This document shows, piece after piece, positions 18,702 to 26,164 of a stretch of DNA of 64,000 bases. This stretch comes from Rhodoligotrophos defluvii (GTDB lineage Bacteria; Pseudomonadota; Alphaproteobacteria; Rhizobiales; Im1), in assembly GCF_005281615.1 (NCBI RefSeq), contig NZ_SZZM01000001.1, positions 418,607 to 482,606 of the forward strand. The letters are read 5' to 3'. Every line of letters starts with the position of its first letter. Positions within the stretch are counted from its first letter, which is position 1. The notes beneath the pieces were generated by a model. It worked only from the letters and a program-made list of their open reading frames with translations, did no database searches and was not told the DNA's origin. A program made the translations under genes and the position numbers.

Positions 18702-19642
18702 GCTTCCTTGCCGAACTTGACCGCTACGTGACTCTCAGAAGAGTCCTCGGCGCCGATCTGAGTACCGATGCACGGATACTCCGTCGCTTCGCCACCTTCG
18801 CCGACCGCGATGGCGCGCAGCACGTGAACACCAATCTGGTCATGCGCTGGCTCGAGAGCCTGCCATCCGCCAGTCCCGGAACCCGGGCAACACGCTTCAG
18901 GGTGGCCCGTCAATTTGCGGAATGGTTGCATGGCATTGATCCGAGGCACGAGGCTCCACCCCGAGGATTGGTGCCTGGCCGCCTTCAACGCGTGCATCCA
19001 TATATTTATAGCGAAGCTGAAATCGTTGCGATCATCGATCAGGCGCGGACGTTACCATCGGTCTACGGCCTGCGTGGCCTGACCTGCTCGACGCTCTTCG
19101 GGCTGATCGCCGTGACCGGACTTCGGATCAGCGAAGCTCTCGGTCTCGATCCTGCTGACCTGGAGGTTGAATCCGGCATTCTTCACGTCCGGCAGGGCAA
19201 ATTCGGCAAGGAGCGATTGCTGCCGCTGGATCATAGCGTCGTGCAACGGCTCGAAAGCTACGGCCGCGAGCGGGACCGGCTGCTCGGGCGCAGGCCGGGA
19301 GCATTCTTCGTGACCTGCGAGGGGCATCGTCTTGGCGATTGCAGCGCCCGCTACAACTTCGCGCATGTGTGCCAGCAGATTGGGCTACGAGAGCCGCAGC
19401 TTTATCTTCGACATGGCCGTGGGCCGCGCATTCACGATCTTCGCCACACCTTCGCGGTGCGGACCATGCTGAACTGGTACCGGTCGGGCAAAGATGTCAG
19501 CCGCGAGATGATCAAGCTCACGACATGGCTGGGTCATGCAAGCCCTGCCAATACCTATTGGTATCTGGAAGCGGTCCCGGAACTGCTGGAACTGGCTTCG
19601 TCCCGAATGACTGGCGTGGCGGCGGAGGCGGGAATCCGATGA
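18698..19642 (+). CDS. ritB: RIT recombinase B (tyrosine recombinase)
   Basis: 314 residues; ATG 18698 overlaps the ritA stop. Catalytic features: VTGLRISEALGL (Arg), GKFGKERLLPL (Lys region), IHDLRHTFAV (HxxR), WLGHAS and the Tyr in NTYWYLEAVPEL. The middle member of the trio; the pairing with ritA and ritC is what separates RIT elements from single-integrase elements. Confidence 0.88.
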   Translation: MSFLAELDRYVTLRRVLGADLSTDARILRRFATFADRDGAQHVNTNLVMRWLESLPSASPGTRATRFRVARQFAEWLHGIDPRHEAPPRGLVPGRLQRVHPYIYSEAEIVAIIDQARTLPSVYGLRGLTCSTLFGLIAVTGLRISEALGLDPADLEVESGILHVRQGKFGKERLLPLDHSVVQRLESYGRERDRLLGRRPGAFFVTCEGHRLGDCSARYNFAHVCQQIGLREPQLYLRHGRGPRIHDLRHTFAVRTMLNWYRSGKDVSREMIKLTTWLGHASPANTYWYLEAVPELLELASSRMTGVAAEAGIR

Positions 19643-20631
19643 AGGCGACCAACTTCCCCGCGCTGATCCAACGCTTCTTCACCGACCGGCTCTCTACGCA
19701 AATGGAGGCGAGCCGCCACACCGTCGCTGGCTACCGGGACACATTCCGGTTGCTGATCCGGTATGCGAGTTCCAGGTGCGGGAAGCCGCCGACGAAGCTC
19801 ACGATCGAGGATCTCGACGCCGATCTCGTTGCCGACTTCCTGACCCATGTGGAAACGGCGCGCGGCAACACGGCGCGCACCCGCAATACACGCCTTGCCG
19901 CGATCCGATCATTCTTCCGCTACGTCGCAATGACCGATCCGAGCTGGCTTCTTCATTGCCAGCGTATTCTCTCGATGCCGAACAAGCGGTATGTGAAGCG
20001 AAGCGTGACGTTCCTTGACGCTCAAGAGATCGCGGCGCTGCTCGCAGCACCAAATCGAACGATATGGGTGGGACGCCGTGATCACGCTCTGTTGCTGCTT
20101 GCGCTTCAGACCGGATTGCGAGCGTCAGAACTGATCAATCTGCGCTGCAAGGACGTGGTTCTTGGGACTGGCGCCTACATCCGCTGCATCGGAAAGGGGC
20201 GGAAAGAACGCAGCACTCCTCTTCGTCGCGATACAGCTAAGCTGATTCAGGGCTGGATAGGCGAACGCCGTAACAGCGATGGGCCATTGTTCCCGTCGAT
20301 CCGGGGCGAGCGGCTCAGTCGCGATGCGTTGGAACACCTGGTGCGCAAGCATTGCCTAGCAGCATCACGAGTTTGCCCGAGCCTCGCAGGCAAGCGCGTC
20401 ACGCCGCACACGTTGCGGCACAGCACGGCGATGGAATTGCTGCATCATGGTGTCGACCAATCCGTGATCGCTCTATGGCTTGGGCACGAATCCGTGGAAA
20501 CAACCCAGATCTATATCCACGCCGACATGCGGCTGAAGGAAAAGGCGCTCGCGCAGGTTGCCAGCCCAGAAACGCATACCGGGCGTTATCGCCCAAGCGA
20601 TGAGCTGCTCGCTTTCCTCGAAACGCTCTGA
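19639..20631 (+). CDS. ritC: RIT recombinase C (tyrosine recombinase)
   Basis: 330 residues; ATG 19639 overlaps the ritB stop. XerC-like layout with LQTGLRASELINL (Arg), GKGRKERSTPL (Lys region), HTLRHSTAMEL (HxxR), WLGHES and the nucleophile in TQIYIHADM. Its last codons and stop lie inside the right terminal inverted repeat (20624 onward), so coding and end sequence overlap. Confidence 0.88.
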   Translation: MKATNFPALIQRFFTDRLSTQMEASRHTVAGYRDTFRLLIRYASSRCGKPPTKLTIEDLDADLVADFLTHVETARGNTARTRNTRLAAIRSFFRYVAMTDPSWLLHCQRILSMPNKRYVKRSVTFLDAQEIAALLAAPNRTIWVGRRDHALLLLALQTGLRASELINLRCKDVVLGTGAYIRCIGKGRKERSTPLRRDTAKLIQGWIGERRNSDGPLFPSIRGERLSRDALEHLVRKHCLAASRVCPSLAGKRVTPHTLRHSTAMELLHHGVDQSVIALWLGHESVETTQIYIHADMRLKEKALAQVASPETHTGRYRPSDELLAFLETL

Positions 20632-20716
20632 TTATGCCGAACTGCCGCATGGCCGACAGCAGACGCAACGGCCGCCGAACTCGGCCATGCGGCATAATCC
20701 AGCTTACGGCATAATG
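20624..20716. repeat. Right terminal inverted repeat of the RIT element
   Basis: It is the inverted partner of 3980-4072 (91 of 93 matches) and carries the same three ATTATGCCG-type cores. It overlaps the ritC stop codon at 20629-20631. Confidence 0.85.
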
Positions 20717-20717
20717 A

Positions 20718-20743
20718 CCCTTATGCCGATATCGGCATAAGGG
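20718..20743. repeat. 26-bp perfect palindrome at the right RIT boundary
   Basis: A perfect palindrome built on TTATGCCGAT-ATCGGCATAA, flanked by CCC and GGG. It repeats the core of the terminal repeats back to back. It exists only at the right boundary, between the inverted repeat and resumed ardC, so it could be the strand-exchange site, a remnant of it, or a circle junction. Confidence 0.8.
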
Positions 20744-21056
20744 GCACGCCACAGGACATGCGTCGCGGCTCGCCAGAGATTTCTCGGGCAGCTTCGGCAC
20801 CAGGAAATACGCCTTCGAGGAACTCGTCGCCGAGATGAACGCCGCCTTCTGCTGCGCCTCGCTCGGTATCGTGCCGACGGTGCGCCATGCCGATTACATC
20901 GGCTCCTGGCTTGAGGTCATGCGCGAGGATTCCCGGGCCATCGTGCGTGCGGCCAGCCAAGCGAGCAAGGCGGCCGACTGGCTGTTGTCCCATCTGCCAG
21001 AGGGCGACGTCGATGCGCGACAGAAAACTGCGATCGAAGGGAGGGCTGCGGCATGA
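20744..21056 (+). pseudogene. ardC: ardC-like antirestriction protein, 3' part
   Basis: Resumes in frame with GHATGHASRLARDFSGSFG and carries the zincin helix FEELVAEMNAAF with the third ligand Glu. It ends at 21056, where ATGA joins it to the DUF2958 gene. There is no start of its own before 20835, so it is unlikely to give active ArdC. See the 5' part at 3329. Confidence 0.85.
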
Positions 21057-21448
21057 TCCTCCTGACTGATACACAGCGCACGCAACTTCTCGCCAATGGT
21101 CGCCAACCGAATGTCGACCACGTCCCCATCGTGAAATTTTTCAACCCGTTCGGCGCCGGCGTCTGGCTCGCGACCGAACTGGAGGCGAACGGCGACACCA
21201 TGTTCGGCCTTGCCGATATCGGCTATCCCGAGCTGGGCTCTTGGAGTTTCGAGGAACTGCGCTCGATCCGGCTACCCTTCGGCATGGGTATCGAGCGGGA
21301 TCTGCTCTTCATCGGCGACTTCCCGATCTCGGTTTGGGCGGATGCGGCGCGGGAGACCGGCAGCATCCGCGATGCCGAGCGCCTGCTATACCGCTCAGCT
21401 CGTCCCTTGACCCGGAAATCCTCCGATACGGAGACCCGGCGTTCCTGA
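21053..21448 (+). CDS. DUF2958 domain-containing protein
   Basis: 131 residues; ATG 21053 overlaps the ardC stop. The DUF2958 pattern is clear: VPIVKFFNPFGAGVWLATEL, LADIGYPELGSWS and LPFGMGIERDLLF. The function is unknown; the family follows ardC in many plasmids and ICEs. Since the coupling partner is disrupted, its translation may now depend on a site inside the ardC remnant. Confidence 0.85.
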   Translation: MILLTDTQRTQLLANGRQPNVDHVPIVKFFNPFGAGVWLATELEANGDTMFGLADIGYPELGSWSFEELRSIRLPFGMGIERDLLFIGDFPISVWADAARETGSIRDAERLLYRSARPLTRKSSDTETRRS

Positions 21449-21515
21449 TTTCCGGGTTTCCGGCATTACGGTCCTGCGTCGCTCTCTTCAGAGGAAGAGG
21501 GCGGCGCTTCGCTTC

Positions 21516-21561
21516 GTGACGGGCTGGTTGCCGGAGAGAGAGGCTCCCCGGCGTCCGTCAT
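21516..21561 (+). promoter_or_regulatory. Stem-loop leader in front of the ParB-like gene (copy 2 of 3)
   Basis: GTGACGGG at 21516-21523 faces CCGTCAT at 21555-21561 around GCCGGAGAGAGAGGCT. GGAG follows the right arm directly and ATG is at 21574. The core is nearly identical to the copy at 25079. Confidence 0.6.
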
Positions 21562-21573
21562 GGAGTAACTGAC

Positions 21574-23703
21574 ATGGCCACTGCCACTCAGAAGATCACC
21601 CTGTCGTCCTCGCGCGACATCCCCTTCAACAAGCTGGTGCTCAGCCAGTCCAATGTCCGACGCGTGAAAGCCGGCATCTCGGTCGAGGCACTGGCCGAGT
21701 CCATCGTCCGCCGCGGCCTGATCCAGTCGCTACATGTCCGACCCGAACTCGACGCGGAGGGCAAGGAGACCGGCCTCTTCGAAGTCCCTGCCGGCGGCCG
21801 CCGCTACCGGGCGCTGGAACTGCTGGTCAAGCAGAAGCGCCTCAACAAGACGGCCCCGGTGCCCTGCATCGTCTCGGAAGCCGGAGACGACATCCTGATC
21901 GACGAGGTCTCGCTCGCCGAGAACATCGAGCGCGCGCCGCTGCATCCACTCGACCAGTTCCGAGCCTTCCAGGCCCTGCGCGAGAAAGGCATGGGCGAGG
22001 AGGAAATCGCCGCCGCCTTCTTCGTCGATGCCAAGGTGGTGAAGCAGCGCCTGCGCCTGGTCTCGGTGGCGCCCGCGCTGCTCGACGTCTACGCCGAGGA
22101 CGGCATGACGCTCGAACAGCTCATGGCCTTCACCGTGTCGGAGGATCACGCCCGGCAGGAACAGGTCTGGGAGGCGATCAAGGATGGCTGGCAAAAGGAG
22201 CCATATACCATCCGCCGCATGCTGACCGAGACCACGGTGCGTGCCTCCGACAAGCGGGCGCTCTTCGTCGGCATCGAGGCGTACGAGGCGGCGGGCGGCC
22301 ATGTGCTGCGCGATCTCTTCCAGCAGGACGATGGCGGCTGGCTCCAGGACCCGGTGCTGCTTGATCGGCTGGTCGGCGAGAAGCTGAAGGCCGAGGCGGA
22401 GACCATCGCCGCCGAGGGCTGGAAGTGGATCGAGATCGCGGCGGACTTCCCCTATGGTCATACCAGCGGCATGCGTCGCTTGGCCGGCACCACCATCGAC
22501 CTGACTGAAGAAGAATGCGCCAAGCGCGCAAAGCTCCGCGACGAGTTCGACGAGTTGGAGGCGCAGTATGCCGAGGCTGACGAACTGCCCGACGAGGTGG
22601 ATGCACGGCTTGGCGAAATCGAGGAGGCGCTGGAGGCCTTCGAGGACCGGCCGATGCGCTATGACGCGGACCAGATAGGCCGCGCTGGTGTCTTCGTCAG
22701 CATCCGCCACGACGGTCAGCTCGCCGTCGAGCGCGGCTATGTCCGTCCCGAAGACGAGGTGGCGGCGGGTTCCGAGGACGATGACGCCGATGGTGCATCT
22801 CCCGAAGGCGGTGAGGACGGTAACGTCCAGCGAGCCGTCATCACCGTCGGTGGCGCCTCGGCGGAGACTGATGAGGACGATGAAGCCGAAACCATCCGGC
22901 CGCTGCCTGACCGTCTCGTCAGCGAATTGACCGCGCATCGCACGCTGGCGCTCCGCGACGCTGTGGCGACGAACCCGCATGTCGCCATGACGGCGCTGCT
23001 GCATCGTTTGGTCACGGATTGCTTCCTGCCGCACTCCACCAGGGGGTGCCTCGAAGCCCATGTCCGGGAGGTTCACTTCCCGGCGCAGGCCGAGGATCTG
23101 GGCGAGAGCGCTTCAGCCCATTCCATCACCGACCGGCACGAACGCTGGGGCGATCACATCCCAGCTGATGACGCGGCGCTCTGGGATTGGCTCACCGATC
23201 AGGACGAGGACACCCGCATGGAGTTGCTCGCCCATTGCGTCAGCTTCGGCGTCAACGCGCTGCACGAGAAGCCCAACCCCTATAGCGGCATGGGCGTTAG
23301 CCAGCACGGGCTCGACGTGCGCCTGTCCCAGGCCAACCGGCTGGCGCGGGCGACCGGTCTCGACATGGTGGCCGTGGGCTGGCGGCCGACCGTCTCCAAC
23401 TATCTCGGCCGCGTGACCAAGCCGCGGATCATCGAGGCGGTGCGCGAAGGCGCTGGCGAGCGGGCGGCCCAGCTCATCGATCACCTGAAGAAGGGCGATA
23501 TGGCCAATGAAGCCGAACGGCTGCTGGCCGAAACCGGCTGGCTGCCGGAGCCGCTGCGCATGGTGGACCCCGATGCCGAGGTCGATGCGGATGCCGATAT
23601 CGACGCAGAGGCGGACGATCTGCCCGAGTTCCTCGCCGCAGACGGTGAGGAGGACGATGTCACCGAGGACGAAGACCCGCAGAGCATGGTTGCAGCGGAA
23701 TGA
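21574..23703 (+). CDS. ParB/RepB/Spo0J-like partition protein, long form
   Basis: 709 residues. The N-terminal ParB nuclease-like domain occupies about residues 14-120 (NKLVLSQSNVRRVKAGISVE, GGRRYRALE, then SLAENIERAPLHPLDQFRAF), followed by a helix-turn-helix KorB/ParB-type DNA-binding region around residues 145-200. A long C-terminal part has acidic tracts and ends in a very acidic tail (DPDAEVDADADIDAEADD). Members of this length are standard in this ICE family and occur beside ardC. It has no adjacent ParA; the nearest ParA is at 41144. DNA binding is likely, but a true partition role is unproven. Confidence 0.85.
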   Translation: MATATQKITLSSSRDIPFNKLVLSQSNVRRVKAGISVEALAESIVRRGLIQSLHVRPELDAEGKETGLFEVPAGGRRYRALELLVKQKRLNKTAPVPCIVSEAGDDILIDEVSLAENIERAPLHPLDQFRAFQALREKGMGEEEIAAAFFVDAKVVKQRLRLVSVAPALLDVYAEDGMTLEQLMAFTVSEDHARQEQVWEAIKDGWQKEPYTIRRMLTETTVRASDKRALFVGIEAYEAAGGHVLRDLFQQDDGGWLQDPVLLDRLVGEKLKAEAETIAAEGWKWIEIAADFPYGHTSGMRRLAGTTIDLTEEECAKRAKLRDEFDELEAQYAEADELPDEVDARLGEIEEALEAFEDRPMRYDADQIGRAGVFVSIRHDGQLAVERGYVRPEDEVAAGSEDDDADGASPEGGEDGNVQRAVITVGGASAETDEDDEAETIRPLPDRLVSELTAHRTLALRDAVATNPHVAMTALLHRLVTDCFLPHSTRGCLEAHVREVHFPAQAEDLGESASAHSITDRHERWGDHIPADDAALWDWLTDQDEDTRMELLAHCVSFGVNALHEKPNPYSGMGVSQHGLDVRLSQANRLARATGLDMVAVGWRPTVSNYLGRVTKPRIIEAVREGAGERAAQLIDHLKKGDMANEAERLLAETGWLPEPLRMVDPDAEVDADADIDAEADDLPEFLAADGEEDDVTEDEDPQSMVAAE

Positions 23704-23710
23704 CGTCCAC

Positions 23711-23743
23711 GCGGGGCGGCCAGCGTCGCCCCGCATTTCTTTC
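23711..23743 (+). terminator. Probable terminator after the ParB-like gene
   Basis: GCGGGGCG at 23711-23718 pairs with CGCCCCGC at 23727-23734 and is followed by ATTTCTTT. It begins 8 bp after the ParB stop codon. Confidence 0.6.
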
Positions 23744-23763
23744 CTCAACTTCAGGAGGTCAAC

Positions 23764-23985
23764 ATGACCCTGAAACGCAACACGCCGAACCGGCGCATCG
23801 TCTTTTCCTATCTCGTCCCCGTGCATGTCGAGGTCGAGGACGGCATCGTCGCCGATGTCGTCGTCATCGACGAAACCCCGATCCGCGATCCCACGCTGAT
23901 CAAAGGTGACGACGACCTGTTTGCCCAGGCCGTCACCGACGCCAATGACGGACGGGCATGGCCGTCCTGGCGCTTCGGCTACTGA
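23764..23985 (+). CDS. Small hypothetical protein
   Basis: 73 residues from ATG 23764 with AGGAGG 7 nt upstream. Starts MTLKRNTPNRRIVFSYLVPV, then an acidic beta-rich stretch and a C-terminal WPSWRFGY. No known family. The strong ribosome site and position in the conserved block support a real gene. Confidence 0.65.
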   Translation: MTLKRNTPNRRIVFSYLVPVHVEVEDGIVADVVVIDETPIRDPTLIKGDDDLFAQAVTDANDGRAWPSWRFGY

Positions 23986-24008
23986 TTTCACTTCCGTTTC
24001 CGCAACTT

Positions 24009-24035
24009 GCCCGGTCCCTGTGACCGGGCTTTTTC
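24009..24035 (+). terminator. Rho-independent terminator
   Basis: GCCCGGTC at 24009-24016 and GACCGGGC at 24022-24029 form a perfect 8-bp stem with a 5-nt loop, followed by a run of five T and CTTT. Confidence 0.8.
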
Positions 24036-24049
24036 TTTGGAGATACCTC

Positions 24050-24355
24050 ATGCCGGCAAACTTAGACATCGACCAGATATTCAGGGAGGACCCTGCCAAC
24101 CCGCTTTCCGGACGCACGCTGCCCTGGGAGGAAACCCGCGACGGCATTACCGTAGTCGTGGAACCCAAACCCCATTGGGCGGAAGACATGCGCGCCTTCC
24201 GTCTCAACCTACGCGAATACTGCCGTTATGCCGATTGGGCCGCACTTGGTGGTCGTGCCCGGTTCTACGGTCATATCGACACCTGCGGCGATGACGTGAT
24301 GATGAAGGCGCGCGCTATGATCGCCCGCGAAATCGCCGATGGGCTTTGGGGCTGA
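24050..24355 (+). CDS. Small hypothetical protein
   Basis: 101 residues from ATG 24050 with GGAG 7 nt upstream, just after the terminator. Acidic, with IDQIFREDPANPLSGRTLPW and a cysteine-containing C-terminal half. No family or motif is recognised. The upstream terminator means it is transcribed either by read-through or from a promoter inside the short gap. Confidence 0.65.
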   Translation: MPANLDIDQIFREDPANPLSGRTLPWEETRDGITVVVEPKPHWAEDMRAFRLNLREYCRYADWAALGGRARFYGHIDTCGDDVMMKARAMIAREIADGLWG

Positions 24356-24773
24356 AGTCAGTCAAGGCGGTCCGGCTCCATGCGGATGACCTGGCATCCA
24401 CCGATATGGGTCCAGTTCCAGCTTCACCATGATGCCGCTAAACTTGTCGGGTAGCGGGTTCCAATCCGACCTGAGCGAACACACTCCTGATGCCAGCATG
24501 GCTGCAAGGCTGGCGCGGCCAAGCATCTGCGATGGGGTATCCGGCACCTCTGCCAGAGGCAAAGCACCACCCCCGCTTCCATTCGCAAACCTTGGTCTGA
24601 TCCGTCTCTTGGGCATTCAACCCCGGAGGGGTCGGCTTACGCACGCGTGCCGCCCTCGCGGATTCGGGACAAGCCCCGAACGCACGAGGGTGATTGCAGA
24701 TCCGGTCAGACACTTCGGGCGCCTGTCGCGCGGGGGATGGTCCTCCGCCTCCCAAAGACAGGAGCCAATCCCG
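24356..24773. other. Intergenic stretch holding an inverted copy of a downstream coding end
   Basis: About 420 bp. Bases 24406-24431 are a perfect inverted copy of 24905-24930. Read on the minus strand, this copy belongs to an 84-codon frame (24616-24362) ending MVKLELDPYRWMPGHP, while the plus-strand gene ends MVKLELDPWA. The minus frame has no convincing ribosome site, so I leave it as a possible small gene or remnant. Confidence 0.45.
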
Positions 24774-24938
24774 ATGTCCTATGCAGATGCCACCGCCTTC
24801 GCCGCCAGCCTCGCCGCCACGCTGATAGTTTCGATCGTCGTATTCCAGGCCGGAGACGGAACCCACGGCGCCATGCCCGCAAACGAATTCGATGGCGACG
24901 ACGACATGGTGAAGCTGGAACTGGACCCATGGGCCTGA
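24774..24938 (+). CDS. Small membrane-anchored acidic protein
   Basis: 54 residues from ATG 24774 with AGGAG 8 nt upstream. One hydrophobic segment (ATAFAASLAATLIVSIVVF) is followed by an acidic tail (NEFDGDDDMVKLELD). No family is recognised. The final 26 bp recur inverted 475 bp upstream. Confidence 0.55.
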   Translation: MSYADATAFAASLAATLIVSIVVFQAGDGTHGAMPANEFDGDDDMVKLELDPWA

Positions 24939-25048
24939 GGCGCGAAAGCGCCTCGTCCCCCGCGGCCTGGCGCGCGGCAAACCCGCGACCGGGCCTTCAG
25001 CGCTGCGAGCAGGCCCATCGCCGGCAGCGGAACCGGGGCGTGCCCCGG
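24935..25048 (+). repeat. Two compact hairpins in a noncoding stretch
   Basis: GAGGCGC and GCGCCTC enclose a GAAA tetraloop right after the stop codon, near 24936-24953. A second hairpin, ACCGGGGCGTGCCCCGGT, lies near 25031-25049. Neither is followed by a T run, so they are more likely RNA-stabilising or binding elements than terminators. Confidence 0.5.
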
Positions 25049-25078
25049 TCAGTGAGGAAGAGTTCGGGCGGTTCGGCC

Positions 25079-25124
25079 GTGACGGGTTGGTTGCCGGAGA
25101 GAGAGGCTCACCGGTGCCCGTCAT
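25079..25124 (+). promoter_or_regulatory. Stem-loop leader (copy 3 of 3)
   Basis: GTGACGGG begins at 25079 and pairs with CCCGTCAT ending at 25124, around GCCGGAGAGAGAGGCT and an inner CCGG. GGAG follows at 25125-25128 and the ATG is at 25137. The 30 bp core is almost identical to the leader of the ParB-like gene 3.6 kb upstream. Confidence 0.6.
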
Positions 25125-25136
25125 GGAGTGATCCCG

Positions 25137-25685
25137 ATGACCTTTTCCCACCCTGACGCCTTCCGCCCGATTGGTCAGATTCTTGCGACCGAGGTGCTGC
25201 CCGCGCTGTACCGCGCCCAGAAGCTGCCGTTGCGCATCTCCTGCATCGGCATCGCCAGCTATGGGGGCAGTGACAAGGCCGGCAGCTTCGATCGCACCAT
25301 TCCGCTGGAGCAGAGCCCGTCGCCCGACGAAGCCATGCGTTTCGCGGCGTTGCGCCTGTCGCGCGGCGATATCGGTACTGATCCCGACGAGGTTCTGCAT
25401 TTCCGCCCGCGCATCATGCTCATCCAGGACCGCGAGCACGGCCTGGTCCTCGCCGGAGAAATCCGTGCCGGGATCATTTTCTGGCAGCAACCGGTCGCGT
25501 CGGACGCCGAGGCCCGCCAGATCGTGACTGAGGCCAGCCGTCTGCGCGGCATCGCCTTCCGTACATCGGACCCCGCCGAGGCCCGTAACCTGCGCTACCG
25601 CGCCGCCACGCTTGAGGCCAGGCTGGTCGATCCCCTCTGGCGGGAAATCGCCGCCGACCTGCTCAGCCTGCCACGAGCAGCCTAA
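25137..25685 (+). CDS. Hypothetical ICE backbone protein
   Basis: 182 residues from ATG 25137; GGAG lies 8 nt upstream at the foot of the stem-loop leader. The sequence is soluble, starting MTFSHPDAFRPIGQILATEV, with LRISCIGIASYGGSDKAGS and a helical C-terminus. No family is recognised. Its leader resembles those of ardC and the ParB-like gene, so the three may be co-regulated, for example on entry into a recipient. Confidence 0.65.
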   Translation: MTFSHPDAFRPIGQILATEVLPALYRAQKLPLRISCIGIASYGGSDKAGSFDRTIPLEQSPSPDEAMRFAALRLSRGDIGTDPDEVLHFRPRIMLIQDREHGLVLAGEIRAGIIFWQQPVASDAEARQIVTEASRLRGIAFRTSDPAEARNLRYRAATLEARLVDPLWREIAADLLSLPRAA

Positions 25686-25747
25686 TCTTCTTCCTCCCGT
25701 CCATCTGGTCCGGTTCTGCACTGGGCCGTTACATTCTGGAGACCGCC

Positions 25748-26164
25748 ATGGCCGATTATTACACGCATTTCTCCTGTCTGCTCGACGTAGGCACGGCCGA
25801 GAACGCTGTCCGCGCGCTCGACATCTACAACACACTGGCGCACGAAAACGCCGCCGAAGACCCGCCCTCGGATGGGTTTCTTCTCTCAATCCAGCCCGAG
25901 CATGGCGGCACGCAGATCTGGATACGCGATGACGGCACCGGCGATCCGGAGCATGTCATCCAGTTCGTCAAGCGCTGTGCAGCCGAGTTCAGCCTGACCG
26001 GAAGATGGGGATTCCAGTACGCCTCGACCTGTTCGAAACCGAGAATCGACGGCTTCGGCGGCGGCGCGCATGTGCTCGATCTCGCCACCGGAGAGACCGT
26101 CGCTTGGACCTATACCGATGGCTGGCTCGCCGAAGTGCTGGATGGAGGTGACCCCGATGCCTGA
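25748..26164 (+). CDS. Hypothetical ICE backbone protein
   Basis: 138 residues from ATG 25748 with GGAG 9 nt upstream. It includes MADYYTHFSCLLDVGTAENA and a glycine-rich segment DGFGGGAHVLDLATGET. No characterised domain is recognised; similar proteins accompany the next gene in related elements. Its end overlaps the next start by 8 bp. Confidence 0.7.
   Translation: MADYYTHFSCLLDVGTAENAVRALDIYNTLAHENAAEDPPSDGFLLSIQPEHGGTQIWIRDDGTGDPEHVIQFVKRCAAEFSLTGRWGFQYASTCSKPRIDGFGGGAHVLDLATGETVAWTYTDGWLAEVLDGGDPDA

Larger units (their letters stand above)
3979..20743 (+). mobile_element. Cargo-carrying RIT (recombinase in trio) element inserted in ardC
   Basis: The limits were deduced by rejoining the two ardC halves, which restores GAG-ATG-GGG-CAC-GCC. 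The element is 16,765 bp, or 3 bp less at one side if the GGG on each side (3976-3978, 20741-20743) is a target duplication. Its ends are 93-bp inverted repeats with 91 matches. Three overlapping tyrosine recombinase genes abut the right end, as in RIT elements. Normal RITs hold only those three genes; here 13.4 kb of cargo separates the left repeat from the trio, including the dab operon. Confidence 0.85.

Noticed and set aside
21730..23076. 448-codon minus-strand frame opposite the ParB-like gene
   Set aside because: A long antisense open frame is expected in GC-rich coding DNA; composition is repetitive Leu/Gly/Arg without motifs.
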